Assembly: GCA_029246685.1 (NCBI GenBank)
Contig: JAQWMR010000013.1
Coordinates: 75,931 to 139,930, forward strand
Origin: Acidimicrobiales bacterium
Lineage (GTDB): Bacteria; Actinomycetota; Acidimicrobiia; Acidimicrobiales; Aldehydirespiratoraceae
Direction of reading: 5' to 3'
Length of the DNA stretch: 64,000 nucleotides
The stretch's first letter is position 1. Each line of letters opens with the position of its first letter. Positions 34,697-42,890 of the stretch are shown in pieces. Made by a program: the position numbers and the translations under genes. The notes below the pieces were generated by a model. It had not been told where the DNA came from and did no database searches. It worked only from the letters and a program-made list of their open reading frames with translations.

Positions 34697-36055
34697 GTGG
34701 CTCGCAGGCTGGACATCGAACTCACCTCTATCAGCGACGACGGCACGTGGACGTGGCGCGCCGCTGGCGCGAAGAAGCCCAAGGGGGTGCTCGACGGTTC
34801 GCTGGTCCCTGACGGGATCGAGGTCGGCGACATCGTCAAGGTCGAAGCCGAGGCATACATGGAGGGGCTCGACATCACCACGGTGTTCGCCCCCAAAGGC
34901 GCCCGCAAGGAGCCCGAGACTCTGGAACTGCTTGGCTCCGGTCGCGACGAGCCGTTGGTCACTCAAGTACTTGCGCGCAAGGGTCGCGGACGCAGTCGTG
35001 ACGGCGAGCGTGGAAAGGGCCGGGGTCGTGATGGCGATCGCGGTCGAGGACGAGGCCGCGACGGCGAGCGCGGGAAGGGCCGCGGTCGCGACGGTGAACG
35101 AGGCGACCGCCGGGAGCGTCCGAAGACGCCGGCCCGCCCGAAGGCCCCGCGTCTACGTCCGGGACGTACCCACCGCCAGGCCGCGCTCAAGGCACTTCCT
35201 GATCTCCAGAAGCAGCTCGCTGACGAGGTGCTGCGCGGCGGCGTTCCTGGCGTTCGCCAGGCTGTCGATCGCATGAACGACAAGGCTGTGGCCGAGGGAA
35301 TGCCGAAGATCAAGACCGAGCCGCTGGTGGCACTGGCAGAGAAGCTCGCGCCGTCGCTCAAGGCGGCGGAGTGGCGCGATCGCGCTGACGCCGCGCTCGC
35401 CGGGATCAACGAGATCGACGTGAAGGACATCCGAAGCGTGGTCGTTGCATCGGACACCGGCGTCCGCGATGACGAGGCTCGGGCGTTGGCCGACCAGCTC
35501 CGCGACGGACTCACCGCTCGCGTGGATGCCGAGCATCGCAAGTGGCTCAACGAACTCGCGGAGAACATCGCGCAGGGCCGCACGGTGCGGGCGCTGCGCG
35601 ACAGCTCGCGTCCGCCAAAGGCTGGAGCCCCGATTCCTCCGGACATGGCCGAGCGGCTCGCTGCCGCGGCGTCGGCCTCACTCACCAGCGAGGTGACGCA
35701 GGATCGTTGGGCCACGGTGCTCGATGCCGTCGCGTTCTCGCCGGTGAAGGGCCAGGTTGTTCCTGAAGGACTTCCCGCGAGCCCCAATGACCAGCTGCTT
35801 GCGGCGGTCCGGAAGCATGCGTCCAAGATTCCCGACATCGCGGCAGCCTTCGGTGTCGAAGCGCCGGCGGCTCGCAAACGCGGTGGCCGACGCACCCCTC
35901 CCCCACCGCCGCCACCGAAGCCCGAGGCCGCCACCCCGGCTCCCGAGGCTGCCGCTCCTGAGGCTCCGGTCGAGGCGCCCGAAGCCGCCAGTGCGGCTCC
36001 CGAAGCGGCCCCAGAGCCCGAGACTGCGGCCGAGCCTGTAGAGCCTGTCGAGTGA
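34697..36055 (+). CDS. RG-repeat protein of unknown function, putative RNA-binding
   Basis: A 452-residue protein with no family I recognise. Residues 1-80 form a small beta-rich domain (LDIELTSISDDG, GDIVKVEAEAYMEG) that could be an OB-type fold. Residues 98-137 are four 10-residue repeats of GRGRDGERGK type, very basic with alternating acidic residues. Residues about 160-385 are a helical domain with RALRDSSRPPKAGAP and TQDRWATVLDAVAFSPVKG. The tail is Pro/Ala/Glu-rich. RG repeats suggest RNA contact. GTG 34697 is preferred over TTG 34688. It overlaps the next crotonase by 4 bases. Confidence 0.75.
   Translation: MARRLDIELTSISDDGTWTWRAAGAKKPKGVLDGSLVPDGIEVGDIVKVEAEAYMEGLDITTVFAPKGARKEPETLELLGSGRDEPLVTQVLARKGRGRSRDGERGKGRGRDGDRGRGRGRDGERGKGRGRDGERGDRRERPKTPARPKAPRLRPGRTHRQAALKALPDLQKQLADEVLRGGVPGVRQAVDRMNDKAVAEGMPKIKTEPLVALAEKLAPSLKAAEWRDRADAALAGINEIDVKDIRSVVVASDTGVRDDEARALADQLRDGLTARVDAEHRKWLNELAENIAQGRTVRALRDSSRPPKAGAPIPPDMAERLAAAASASLTSEVTQDRWATVLDAVAFSPVKGQVVPEGLPASPNDQLLAAVRKHASKIPDIAAAFGVEAPAARKRGGRRTPPPPPPPKPEAATPAPEAAAPEAPVEAPEAASAAPEAAPEPETAAEPVEPVE
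34988..35107 (+). repeat. Four in-frame 30-bp repeats encoding GRGRDGERGK
   Basis: Four consecutive 30-base units encode GRSRDGERGK, GRGRDGDRGR, GRGRDGERGK and GRGRDGERGD. The nucleotide copies differ mostly at third positions, so the amino-acid pattern rather than the DNA appears conserved. Confidence 0.85.
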
Positions 36056-36813
36056 TCCGCTTCGAGGTCGACGGCCACGTCGCAGTTATCAGCCTTGACC
36101 GGGTCGGGGCTCGCAACGCGATCAACGGTGAGATGGCCAACGCCATCGAGGCAGCGATTGATCGACTCGAGGACGATGACGACCTCTGGGTGGGGATCCT
36201 CACCCATGAAGGCCCCGTGTTCTGCGCCGGTGCCGACCTCAAGGAGATTGCAGCCGGCAACGGTGGCCAGCTCGCCACGAAACGCGGCGGGTTCGGCGGT
36301 GTGGTCACCCGCGAACGAACGAAGCCTCTCATCGCTGCCGTCGACGGACATGCCGTCGCGGGTGGCACGGAGATTGCCCTCGCCTGCGATCTGCGCGTCG
36401 CATCGACCGTCTCGAAGTTCGGAATCCCGGAGGTCAAGCGGTCGCTTGTCGCCGCCGCCGGCGGACTCGTCCGGCTGCCCCGGGTGCTCCCGCCCGCGAT
36501 TGCTATGGAACTCGCGATCACCGGCGACACGCTCGACGCTGATCGTGCGTACCACTTCGGCATGATCAACGTGCTCTGCGACCCCGGTGAGGCCGTGGCG
36601 GCCGCTCACGAGCTCGCAGCCCGAATCACCGCTAACGCTCCCCTCGCCGTCCGAGCGAGCCGTCACCTCGTCCTCGATGCGCCTACGCAGACTGACCGTG
36701 AGGGCATGAAGGCAGCGTCGCAGGCGATGTTTGCCATGAGCGACACCGAAGACTTCGCCGAGGGGCCACGCGCCTTCATCGAGAAGCGCGACCCGGTCTG
36801 GAAGGGTCGCTAG
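36052..36813 (+). CDS. Enoyl-CoA hydratase (crotonase) family protein
   Basis: A 253-residue crotonase. Oxyanion-hole motifs are VFCAGADLKEI and AVAGGTEIALACDLR, and the catalytic-region glutamate lies in FGIPEVKRSL. The C-terminal helices end RAFIEKRDPVWKGR, as in many EchA-type enzymes. The start is GTG 36052, overlapping the RG-repeat gene stop by 4 bases, an unexpected coupling. Substrate chain length is not predictable. Confidence 0.88.
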   Translation: MIRFEVDGHVAVISLDRVGARNAINGEMANAIEAAIDRLEDDDDLWVGILTHEGPVFCAGADLKEIAAGNGGQLATKRGGFGGVVTRERTKPLIAAVDGHAVAGGTEIALACDLRVASTVSKFGIPEVKRSLVAAAGGLVRLPRVLPPAIAMELAITGDTLDADRAYHFGMINVLCDPGEAVAAAHELAARITANAPLAVRASRHLVLDAPTQTDREGMKAASQAMFAMSDTEDFAEGPRAFIEKRDPVWKGR

Positions 36814-37280
36814 CCGATCGATCGGTGGACGCGCAGCGCCCGCGCCACTAGACCGAACGACTCGAAGAAGTTCTTGGTCTCGCGGTCGCCGGGTAGCGCG
36901 ATCGAGTCGATGCCCATGCAGCCCCGCTCGCCCGCCCACTCCTCGACAGCGATCATGAGCGCTTCCCCCACGCCGACGCCGCGGGCGTCCGGAAGAACAT
37001 AGAGGTCGGTCAGGTCGGCGACTCTGGCGCCGTCATGCAACGGCGCTTCGATGGCGATGGCGTAGCCGACGAGCGAGTCGTCGATCGTGCCGGTGAGGAC
37101 ACAGGCGTCGTCGCGGGACACGAGGTCTGCGACTGCCGTTGTATGCGGGCCCTCTCGGGCCTCGCGTCGGCTCCACATCTCGCCTCCGCGATGCGGGCGG
37201 AGCTCGTCCACCGCGCCATCGGCGAGGGCGGCGATCGCCAGCGCGTCGTCAGGGCCGGCGGAGACGGCGCCGATCTCCAT
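36810..37280 (-). CDS. GNAT-family N-acetyltransferase
   Basis: A 156-residue protein with the GNAT core. The acetyl-CoA pyrophosphate loop is LPDARGVGVGEALM after the strand VADLTDLYVL, and the C-terminal motif B resembles ETKNFFESFGLVARA. The acceptor substrate is unknown. It converges on the crotonase gene with a 4-base overlap and lies 3' of the hypothetical gene at 37284. Confidence 0.85.
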   Translation of the reverse strand: MEIGAVSAGPDDALAIAALADGAVDELRPHRGGEMWSRREAREGPHTTAVADLVSRDDACVLTGTIDDSLVGYAIAIEAPLHDGARVADLTDLYVLPDARGVGVGEALMIAVEEWAGERGCMGIDSIALPGDRETKNFFESFGLVARALRVHRSIG

Positions 37281-37283
37281 CGC

Positions 37284-37733
37284 TCAGCCCTGGAGTTGCC
37301 GAATGCGGGTGACGACGGTCGCTCGGCCTCGATGCTGCTGCTCGTAGTCGAGCACGACGGTGAGTTCGCCGTCGGTCAGCGGTGAGAGGAACGGCAGGAG
37401 CTGAGGAGCCGAGAGCATGTCGTATCCGTCGATCGGAAGATCTTCGTCGTCGCCGATCGGCGTGACGACGGGGTCATCGGTCAACGGCGGCGGATCGGAC
37501 GCCTCGCCGGCGAGGACCGTGCTGACGATGGACACGACCTGGTCGAGGACCTTGCGCACTTCTGTCTGTCCGCGATCCGATGCCACCTTGCCGGCCAGTC
37601 GGGTGAGGGCGACCTGCCCGCGCCCACGGTCGGCGAGCTTGGGGAGAAGTTCGCGAGCCTCGAGCGCGAGTCCGATCGGCGCGTAGACAAACAGATCAAG
37701 GATCTGCTCGGCGATCGGATCGTCGTCGCTCAC
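37284..37733 (-). CDS. Hypothetical acidic protein coupled to the zinc-ribbon gene
   Basis: A 149-residue soluble protein without a recognised family. The first half is helical (IAEQILDLFVYAPIGLALEARELLPKL then GQVALTRLAGKVA), the middle is acidic and Pro-rich, and the end (PQLLPFLSPLTDGELTVVLDYEQ then RATVVTRI) looks like a small helix-hairpin often seen at the end of actinobacterial proteins that recognise short partners. The GTG start at 37733 overlaps the upstream zinc-ribbon gene by 4 bases. Confidence 0.65.
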   Translation of the reverse strand: MSDDDPIAEQILDLFVYAPIGLALEARELLPKLADRGRGQVALTRLAGKVASDRGQTEVRKVLDQVVSIVSTVLAGEASDPPPLTDDPVVTPIGDDEDLPIDGYDMLSAPQLLPFLSPLTDGELTVVLDYEQQHRGRATVVTRIRQLQG

Positions 37734-38179
37734 GGGATGTCGACCGGCCCTCCGCAGTGCGGGCATTCGCTGTCGACAACCGAGGCGCTGTTCACCAGGA
37801 GGAAGCAGTTCGGACACGAGAACTCGTGGTCCTGGCGGGCGACGACTGGCTCGGCTTCGCCCGGAGGGGTGGGCGGCGGCCGGGGTGCGGCGGCTTCGTC
37901 CTCGTCTTCGTCCTCGTCATCGCCTGCGGCGATGCGATCCTTGAGGATCGCATCGAGATCGGCCTCGACTTCGTCGTCGTCCTCGTCGTCTTCTTCGGCG
38001 GATGGTCGCGCCGGAGTGGCGACGTCGTCATCGTCGTCGTCATCATCGTCGGAATCGGACTCACCGGCCGAGTCGTCGCCGAGCTCGAACTCTTCGCCTT
38101 CTTCGCCTTCGACTTCGTCGTCGTCGTCGGCGACCTCGTCTTCTTTGACTTCGTCTTCGGAATTCTCGTCGTCTGCCAT
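37730..38179 (-). CDS. Extremely acidic protein with C-terminal zinc ribbon
   Basis: A 149-residue protein whose first about 100 residues are dominated by Asp and Glu, with an embedded EADLDAILKDRIAAG motif resembling the DUF4193 group of actinobacterial acidic proteins. The C terminus is a CxxC-CxxC zinc ribbon (SCPNCFLLV and ECPHCGGPV). It may mimic nucleic acid or bind a basic partner, but no function is known. It is coupled to the downstream hypothetical gene by an ATGA-type overlap. Confidence 0.7.
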   Translation of the reverse strand: MADDENSEDEVKEDEVADDDDEVEGEEGEEFELGDDSAGESDSDDDDDDDDDVATPARPSAEEDDEDDDEVEADLDAILKDRIAAGDDEDEDEDEAAAPRPPPTPPGEAEPVVARQDHEFSCPNCFLLVNSASVVDSECPHCGGPVDIP

Positions 38180-38281
38180 AGTTCCTGCGTGTCAGAGGTT
38201 GCGGCGGATCATAGACACTGCGAGACAAAGCGCAACGTCGTTCGCCACCTTCTTGGTGCTGATCAGGGGATTGTGCCCGTT

Positions 38282-39386
38282 TCAGCCCCGCTGCTGGCGT
38301 ATCTCGGCGACGGCATCGGCGTACTGAGCACCCGACGTGGTGACACCGTCACGCAGCACACCATTCAGCCCCTGATGCCAGGCGGCGATCGCCTCTCGCT
38401 CACTTTCCGTGCGATCGAGCAGGTAGCGCGGGTAGCGCGCGCCCATCTGGATCGCATCTTCCGCATCGAGCGGGTCGACGGTTCGACGGTTCGACCGAGC
38501 ATGCCGGTTTCGATCAGCTCGACCGTGGCGGGGCTGCACTGCATGATGCCGAGGTGGCCGCCAGGGCCGACGGCGTCGGGTCGCCAGTTCGACTCCTTCC
38601 ACGCGATCGCTTCGAGGAGATCCTGCGGCACCCGATACACGTCAGACCAGCGTGAGAACACCGGCATGAGGAGAACGTCGTCGACGAAACGGACGGTGGT
38701 CTCCTCCGGAGGCGGAGCTGTCGTCGTCGGTGTTGGAGCAAGTGTCGTCGTCATGGTCACGGGGGGCGGTTCCGGCGCAGGCTCCTCAGGCGCTGTCGCG
38801 CCGGTCGGGACCTGGAGCACCTGCCCCACCACGATTCGGTCGACGTTGTCGATGTCGTTGGCTGCGGCCAGGTCGGCCACGGTGAGACCGTGCGCCGCGG
38901 CGATGCGGGACAAGGTGTCACCGGGCGCAACCGTGTGCTCCGTTCGCGTCGGCTCAACCGGCCCAACGGGCGCAGCTGACGCGGAGCCGCCGAGCACGAG
39001 CGTCTGTCCTTCGAAGATCCGATCGGGATCGGTGAGGTCGTTGTCAGCCGCGAGCGCGGCGACGGACGTGCCGAATCGCCGGGCAATCGCGCTGACTGTG
39101 TCGGCTGCGGTAACCACGTGAACCACTGATGTGTTCTCGGTCGGCGCTGGACCATCGGCGGGGGCGACCAGGACGAGCGTGACGCCCGCCCGGATGCGGT
39201 CCGGATCCTCGATCTCGTTCCACTCGACGAGCTAGGCAATCGTCACGTCATGATTGGCCGCGATCTCTGAGAGCGTGTCGCCGGGCGCGACGACGACAGT
39301 GGTCGTGGCGAACAGCGTTGCGGCCACCAAGGCCGTCATCAGAGCGACAGGGCGCCAGGGCGCCAGATCTGGTGATAGGGGTTCAC
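38282..39386 (-). pseudogene. Broken LysM/lytic-transglycosylase cell-wall hydrolase
   Basis: The intact product would have a short N terminus and signal-like segment (LVAATLFATTTVVVA), three LysM peptidoglycan-binding repeats, a Pro/Thr-rich linker, and a transglycosylase domain with the catalytic glutamate in AIAWKESNW and GGHLGIMQ. Damage: an in-frame TAG (39232-39234) in the first LysM repeat at a likely Glu codon; a frameshift near 38477-38492; and a possible one-base loss near 39340 between a GTG with a good GGAGG site (39386) and the ATG at 39339. The longest remaining frame starts at 39126 and lacks the true C terminus. Confidence 0.75.
38477..38492. repeat. 8-bp tandem duplication causing the frameshift
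   Basis: GACGGTTC occurs twice in direct succession (38477-38484 and 38485-38492). Removing one copy restores the coding sequence GRTVDPLDAEDAIQ and the frame through to the stop at 38282. This is a typical replication-slippage mutation. Confidence 0.8.
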
Positions 39387-39431
39387 GGGGAGCCTCCAAG
39401 CGGCTCCGCCCGCCTACCGTCGTGGAATGTA

Positions 39432-41051
39432 TCAGCCGTGATCGCGGCTGATACGGCGCTCCTCGGCGCGTCGCTCTGCGTCGAGGCGACCAAGGGCCGG
39501 CTCTCCGGTGTGATCGACGAAGTTCATAGCCTCCGCGAGAGCCCTGTGGCCGGCCTGTTTACCGATCGCCGTATGCATCCGCTGACACACCCGGCGGTAC
39601 GCCTCATGGCCCTGCGGCGTGGTGCGCAGTTCGAGCATGTGCATGGCTTCGCGGGCGTTGAACTGCATCGAGTAGCGCACCCGGTACGCCAAGGCGACGG
39701 CGTAGGAGGCCTGCTCGGGCAGATCCTCCGTGAGCGCGCCGTGCAGCGCCGCCGAGCGCTCCATGGCGCTGCGGAATTCGTCCTCCACGCCGGCGGCGCG
39801 AACCGCGTCGGGCATAACGAATCCGTGGCGGGGCGACAGCGGCTGCCAGTCGATCGTGAGCATCCGGTGGCGCTGGAGGTCTCGGAACGCGCCGTAGTCG
39901 GACAGCACATCGAAGCGATAGTCGGTGCGCTCGAAGGCACGGCCAGGTCGCTGCCGGCGGTTCTCACGGTGTCCGACATAGGACTTGATCACGTCGAGAC
40001 GATCCTCGACGGACATCGCCCGCACTCGTGCCTCGATCGTGGTCTCGGATAACGATGTGTGGGGATACAGCATCGCGGCGACGACCTTGATCTCGCCGTC
40101 GGGATCGAAATCCACGAGGTCGACGACATCGTCGTCCACCAGACCCCCGGTCTCGTCGCCGAAGAGGTTGTCGACCACGGCCTCCATCGAATCGCGGGTG
40201 TCGGCCATGTAGGCGCTCGTGCGCTCGCCGCGATCTGGCAGGTCGACGCGTTTCAGGAACGACGGCACGACCTTGCGGAGCTCCGTGAGCATCATGTCGG
40301 CGTAGGTGCGGCTCTCGGGCAGCGGATGCGAGCGCATACGCAACAGCAACGCCTCGTACGCCTGACCGGTGCCGTAGATGCCGAGGTTCGACAACGACGA
40401 CGCTGGCAGCATTCCCCGGATCGCGTCGAGAGCTCGTGCCTTGATGGCCGTGCGATACGCGAAGTCGCTGTCGCTCACATCTTTCGGGGTGGTCTGCTTG
40501 AAGAACTCCTGCATCTGAGGAACGAGCGCGGAGTAGGCGTCGAAGATGCGGTCCATGTCGGCGATGTAGCGGGTGCCGAGTGCGCTGCTCAGGATCTCCG
40601 GATCGCGGAAGTAGCGATAACGGCCACCGAGGCGCTGGTCGTAGGCGATGTAGCGGGTGGACTGCTCCAGGTACGCCATGAGGCGCCCCCACTCGAGCAC
40701 CTTGGTGAGGACGTTGCTCGCCTGTTCGCAGGCGAGGTGCACGCCGCCGAGCTGTGCGACGGAATCGTCGCCGTACTCGAAGAAGACCTTGTCGTAGAGC
40801 TCCTCGGCTCGGCGCAGACCGACGGTGGCGTCGATCGTCTGGTCGCCCTCGATATCGAGATCGCCGACGAACTCCTGCAGGAACAGACGACGCAGGCTGA
40901 GCGGCGACCGGGAGTAGCGAGCGAACAGCGCGCCCTTGACCACCTCGGGGAGGTTGACCAGCGCGAAGACCGGCTGGTCGAGGTTCGTGAAGTAGCGGCG
41001 GAGGATGTCGGCCTCTTCGGCGGTGAACTCCTCGGCGATATAGACCGTCAT
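39432..41051 (-). CDS. Duplicated ThyX-like (FAD-dependent thymidylate synthase-type) protein
   Basis: A 539-residue protein, about twice the length of ThyX, which methylates dUMP using folate and FAD. The N-terminal half keeps the LEQSTRYIAYD block (Ser131, Arg133) but has WGR where ThyX has RHR. The C-terminal half has QRHRMLTIDWQPLS (RHR at 394-396) but lacks the STRY residues, and keeps the NAREAMHMLELRT block. The two halves are therefore complementary. Thymidylate synthase activity is possible but not certain. It lies upstream of the broken LysM gene on the same strand. Confidence 0.75.
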   Translation of the reverse strand: MTVYIAEEFTAEEADILRRYFTNLDQPVFALVNLPEVVKGALFARYSRSPLSLRRLFLQEFVGDLDIEGDQTIDATVGLRRAEELYDKVFFEYGDDSVAQLGGVHLACEQASNVLTKVLEWGRLMAYLEQSTRYIAYDQRLGGRYRYFRDPEILSSALGTRYIADMDRIFDAYSALVPQMQEFFKQTTPKDVSDSDFAYRTAIKARALDAIRGMLPASSLSNLGIYGTGQAYEALLLRMRSHPLPESRTYADMMLTELRKVVPSFLKRVDLPDRGERTSAYMADTRDSMEAVVDNLFGDETGGLVDDDVVDLVDFDPDGEIKVVAAMLYPHTSLSETTIEARVRAMSVEDRLDVIKSYVGHRENRRQRPGRAFERTDYRFDVLSDYGAFRDLQRHRMLTIDWQPLSPRHGFVMPDAVRAAGVEDEFRSAMERSAALHGALTEDLPEQASYAVALAYRVRYSMQFNAREAMHMLELRTTPQGHEAYRRVCQRMHTAIGKQAGHRALAEAMNFVDHTGEPALGRLDAERRAEERRISRDHG

Positions 41052-41063
41052 CGGCTCGTGAGC

Positions 41064-42239
41064 CTATTGGGTCTCTTCGAAGGCACCGCGGACCGATTGC
41101 ATGGCCTCAGCGTTGGCCCAGAGATCGACGATGGTCAGTGCCATCGAGAGCGCACCATCGATGATGGCCTCGTCCCCGGACTCGGCCCGTGCGTGGGTTG
41201 CGAAGTCGGGTGTGTGGATGGCGCAGCCGGTCGGTGCCACCTTGATCATCGGATGGATCGCGGGCACCGCATAGCTGACATTGCCCATGTCGGTGCTGCC
41301 GGCGACCACGGACATCGGGTTCGGCTCATGCACGACGCGGCCGACCTCGCCGGCGTTGGCGCAGTAGAGATCGAGCAGCGGTGTGTTGTCGATCATGTCG
41401 AGGAACGGCGGGTCGTTCCAGCGGTGTTTCATGTTGCAGCCCGCGGCTTGCGCACCGGCCTCGAGACAGTCGACGACCCGCTGCTTGAGTGGCTCCAGCG
41501 ATTCCATGTTGCGGCTGCGCACGTACCAGTTCGCGGCGGCCCGTTCCGGAACGATGTTGGGCTTCTCGCCGGCATCGGTGAAGATCCCGTGGATTCGCTC
41601 CTCGGGCCGAATGTGCTGCCGTAGCGCGGCGACGTTGTTGTAGCCGAGGACGGCGGCGTCCAGCGCGTTGCGGCCCTTGTGGGGCGCGGCTGCGGCGTGG
41701 GCTGCCTGGCCCTCGTAGAGCACGTCGACAGTGTGGATCGCGATCGTCTGCATCCACCGAAGATCGTGATCGGCCGGGTGGACCATCATCGCCGCGTCGA
41801 CGTCGTCGAAGGCGCCCCGGCGGATCATGAACTCTTTGCCTCCGCCGCCCTCTTCGGCCGGCGTGCCGAGAATGGCGAGCCGGCCGCCCAGTGCTTCGGC
41901 GACGGTTGCGGCGGCGAGCCCCGCTCCGAGTCCGGCCGCGGCGATGATGTTGTGGCCACACGCATGCCCGATCCCGGGGAGTGCGTCGTACTCGCAGCAG
42001 ACCGCGATGGTCGGGCCCTCGGTGCCGACCCGGGCATCGAATGCCGTGGGCATGTCGTAGGCGCCCTGCTCCACGCTGAGGCCCTCGTCGGTCAAGACCC
42101 CCGTGAGCATTTCGTGGGCGAAGTGCTCCTCAAAATTCAGCTCGGGGTTCGCGTGGATCTCGTGCGAGACCTCGATGAGGGTCGGTGCAAGTCGATCGAT
42201 CTCGGCGCGTACCCGTTTCTTGGCCTCGATGACGTCCAT
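41064..42239 (-). CDS. M20-family amidohydrolase/peptidase
   Basis: A 391-residue M20D-type metalloenzyme, the group that includes p-aminobenzoyl-glutamate and N-acyl-amino-acid hydrolases. Metal and catalytic blocks are CEYDALPGIGHACGHN, GTPAEEGGGGK and MVHPADHD, with a dimerisation domain in the middle (GQAAHAAAAPHKGRNALDAAV). The C-terminal SVVAGSTDMGNVS and GCAIHTPDFATHA blocks fit the family. No signal peptide is seen. Folate breakdown products would be a suggestive substrate beside a ThyX-like gene, but that is inference only. Confidence 0.9.
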   Translation of the reverse strand: MDVIEAKKRVRAEIDRLAPTLIEVSHEIHANPELNFEEHFAHEMLTGVLTDEGLSVEQGAYDMPTAFDARVGTEGPTIAVCCEYDALPGIGHACGHNIIAAAGLGAGLAAATVAEALGGRLAILGTPAEEGGGGKEFMIRRGAFDDVDAAMMVHPADHDLRWMQTIAIHTVDVLYEGQAAHAAAAPHKGRNALDAAVLGYNNVAALRQHIRPEERIHGIFTDAGEKPNIVPERAAANWYVRSRNMESLEPLKQRVVDCLEAGAQAAGCNMKHRWNDPPFLDMIDNTPLLDLYCANAGEVGRVVHEPNPMSVVAGSTDMGNVSYAVPAIHPMIKVAPTGCAIHTPDFATHARAESGDEAIIDGALSMALTIVDLWANAEAMQSVRGAFEETQ

Positions 42240-42284
42240 GGTGACTATGGTAGTGACGCAGCCGGCGCGAGGCCGAGCGCAGCG

Positions 42285-42890
42285 TCAGACCCAGATGCGC
42301 AGGGCAGCCGGCTCCGTGCGCACGCTCACCGTTCTGACCCGGCCGACCGGTCTGCCGTCGAGGCGAATCGGCGTCGGCTGGTCGAACTCGATCTGCATCG
42401 CCTCACGTCGACGGATGGTGATGTCGGGGTGCGGGACGTGGGTGCCGCTCGCCAATCGCCGGCGAGCGGCGAGACGGTCGCGCAGCGAGGGGTCGGCGTC
42501 GACGATGTCGAGCTTGCCGTCCCCGGGATGGGCGCGGGGAGCGATGTTCCACGACCCCAGGAACGCGCCGTTGGCGGCGATGACGATTCGGCCGCGCAGC
42601 CAACTCTGTCGAGCGGCGAGGTGCGCGACGAACCAGTGGAGCTTGCCGTCGAGGAGAGCTGCGCCGAGATCGACCGCGAGCTCCGTCGCGTCCATCCCGG
42701 GTGTCAGGGCGCGGCCTCCGCCGAGGGTGCGCGAAAGATCGCCGCCGGTCAGCGTCATCGGTGGGATCGGGCCGTTGGTCCGTCGAGCCGCGGTGACGAA
42801 CTCGGTCGCGGCGTCGTCAGAGTGGGCGATGACGAGATCGTCGGGGACCACGCCGGCACTCCCCCACTCCTCACCCTTCACGATGCTCAT
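42285..42890 (-). CDS. Diacylglycerol-kinase-like C-terminal domain protein
   Basis: A 201-residue protein that resembles only the C-terminal beta-sandwich half of lipid kinases of the DagK/YegS type. Matching blocks are IVIAANGAFLGSWNIAPRAHPGDGKLDIVD, then HVPHPDITIRRREAMQIEF and PIRLDGRPVGRV (shown here as landmarks). The N-terminal ATP-binding GGDGT domain is absent. It starts inside the stop of the helY-like gene (4-base overlap), so it is the last gene of the tat-helY unit. It is probably not a kinase on its own; a lipid- or nucleotide-binding role is possible. Confidence 0.65.
   Translation of the reverse strand: MSIVKGEEWGSAGVVPDDLVIAHSDDAATEFVTAARRTNGPIPPMTLTGGDLSRTLGGGRALTPGMDATELAVDLGAALLDGKLHWFVAHLAARQSWLRGRIVIAANGAFLGSWNIAPRAHPGDGKLDIVDADPSLRDRLAARRRLASGTHVPHPDITIRRREAMQIEFDQPTPIRLDGRPVGRVRTVSVRTEPAALRIWV

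Noticed and set aside
34963..36939. A 658-codon open frame on the minus strand
   Set aside because: It is exactly antisense to the RG-repeat and crotonase genes; its product is repetitive Arg/Ser/Ala/Gly sequence typical of GC-rich shadows, and the plus-strand genes have clear motifs.
37850..38179. GAC/GTC-rich tract as a candidate short tandem repeat or CRISPR-like array
   Set aside because: The periodicity comes from Asp/Glu codons of the acidic protein; there are no spaced identical repeats.
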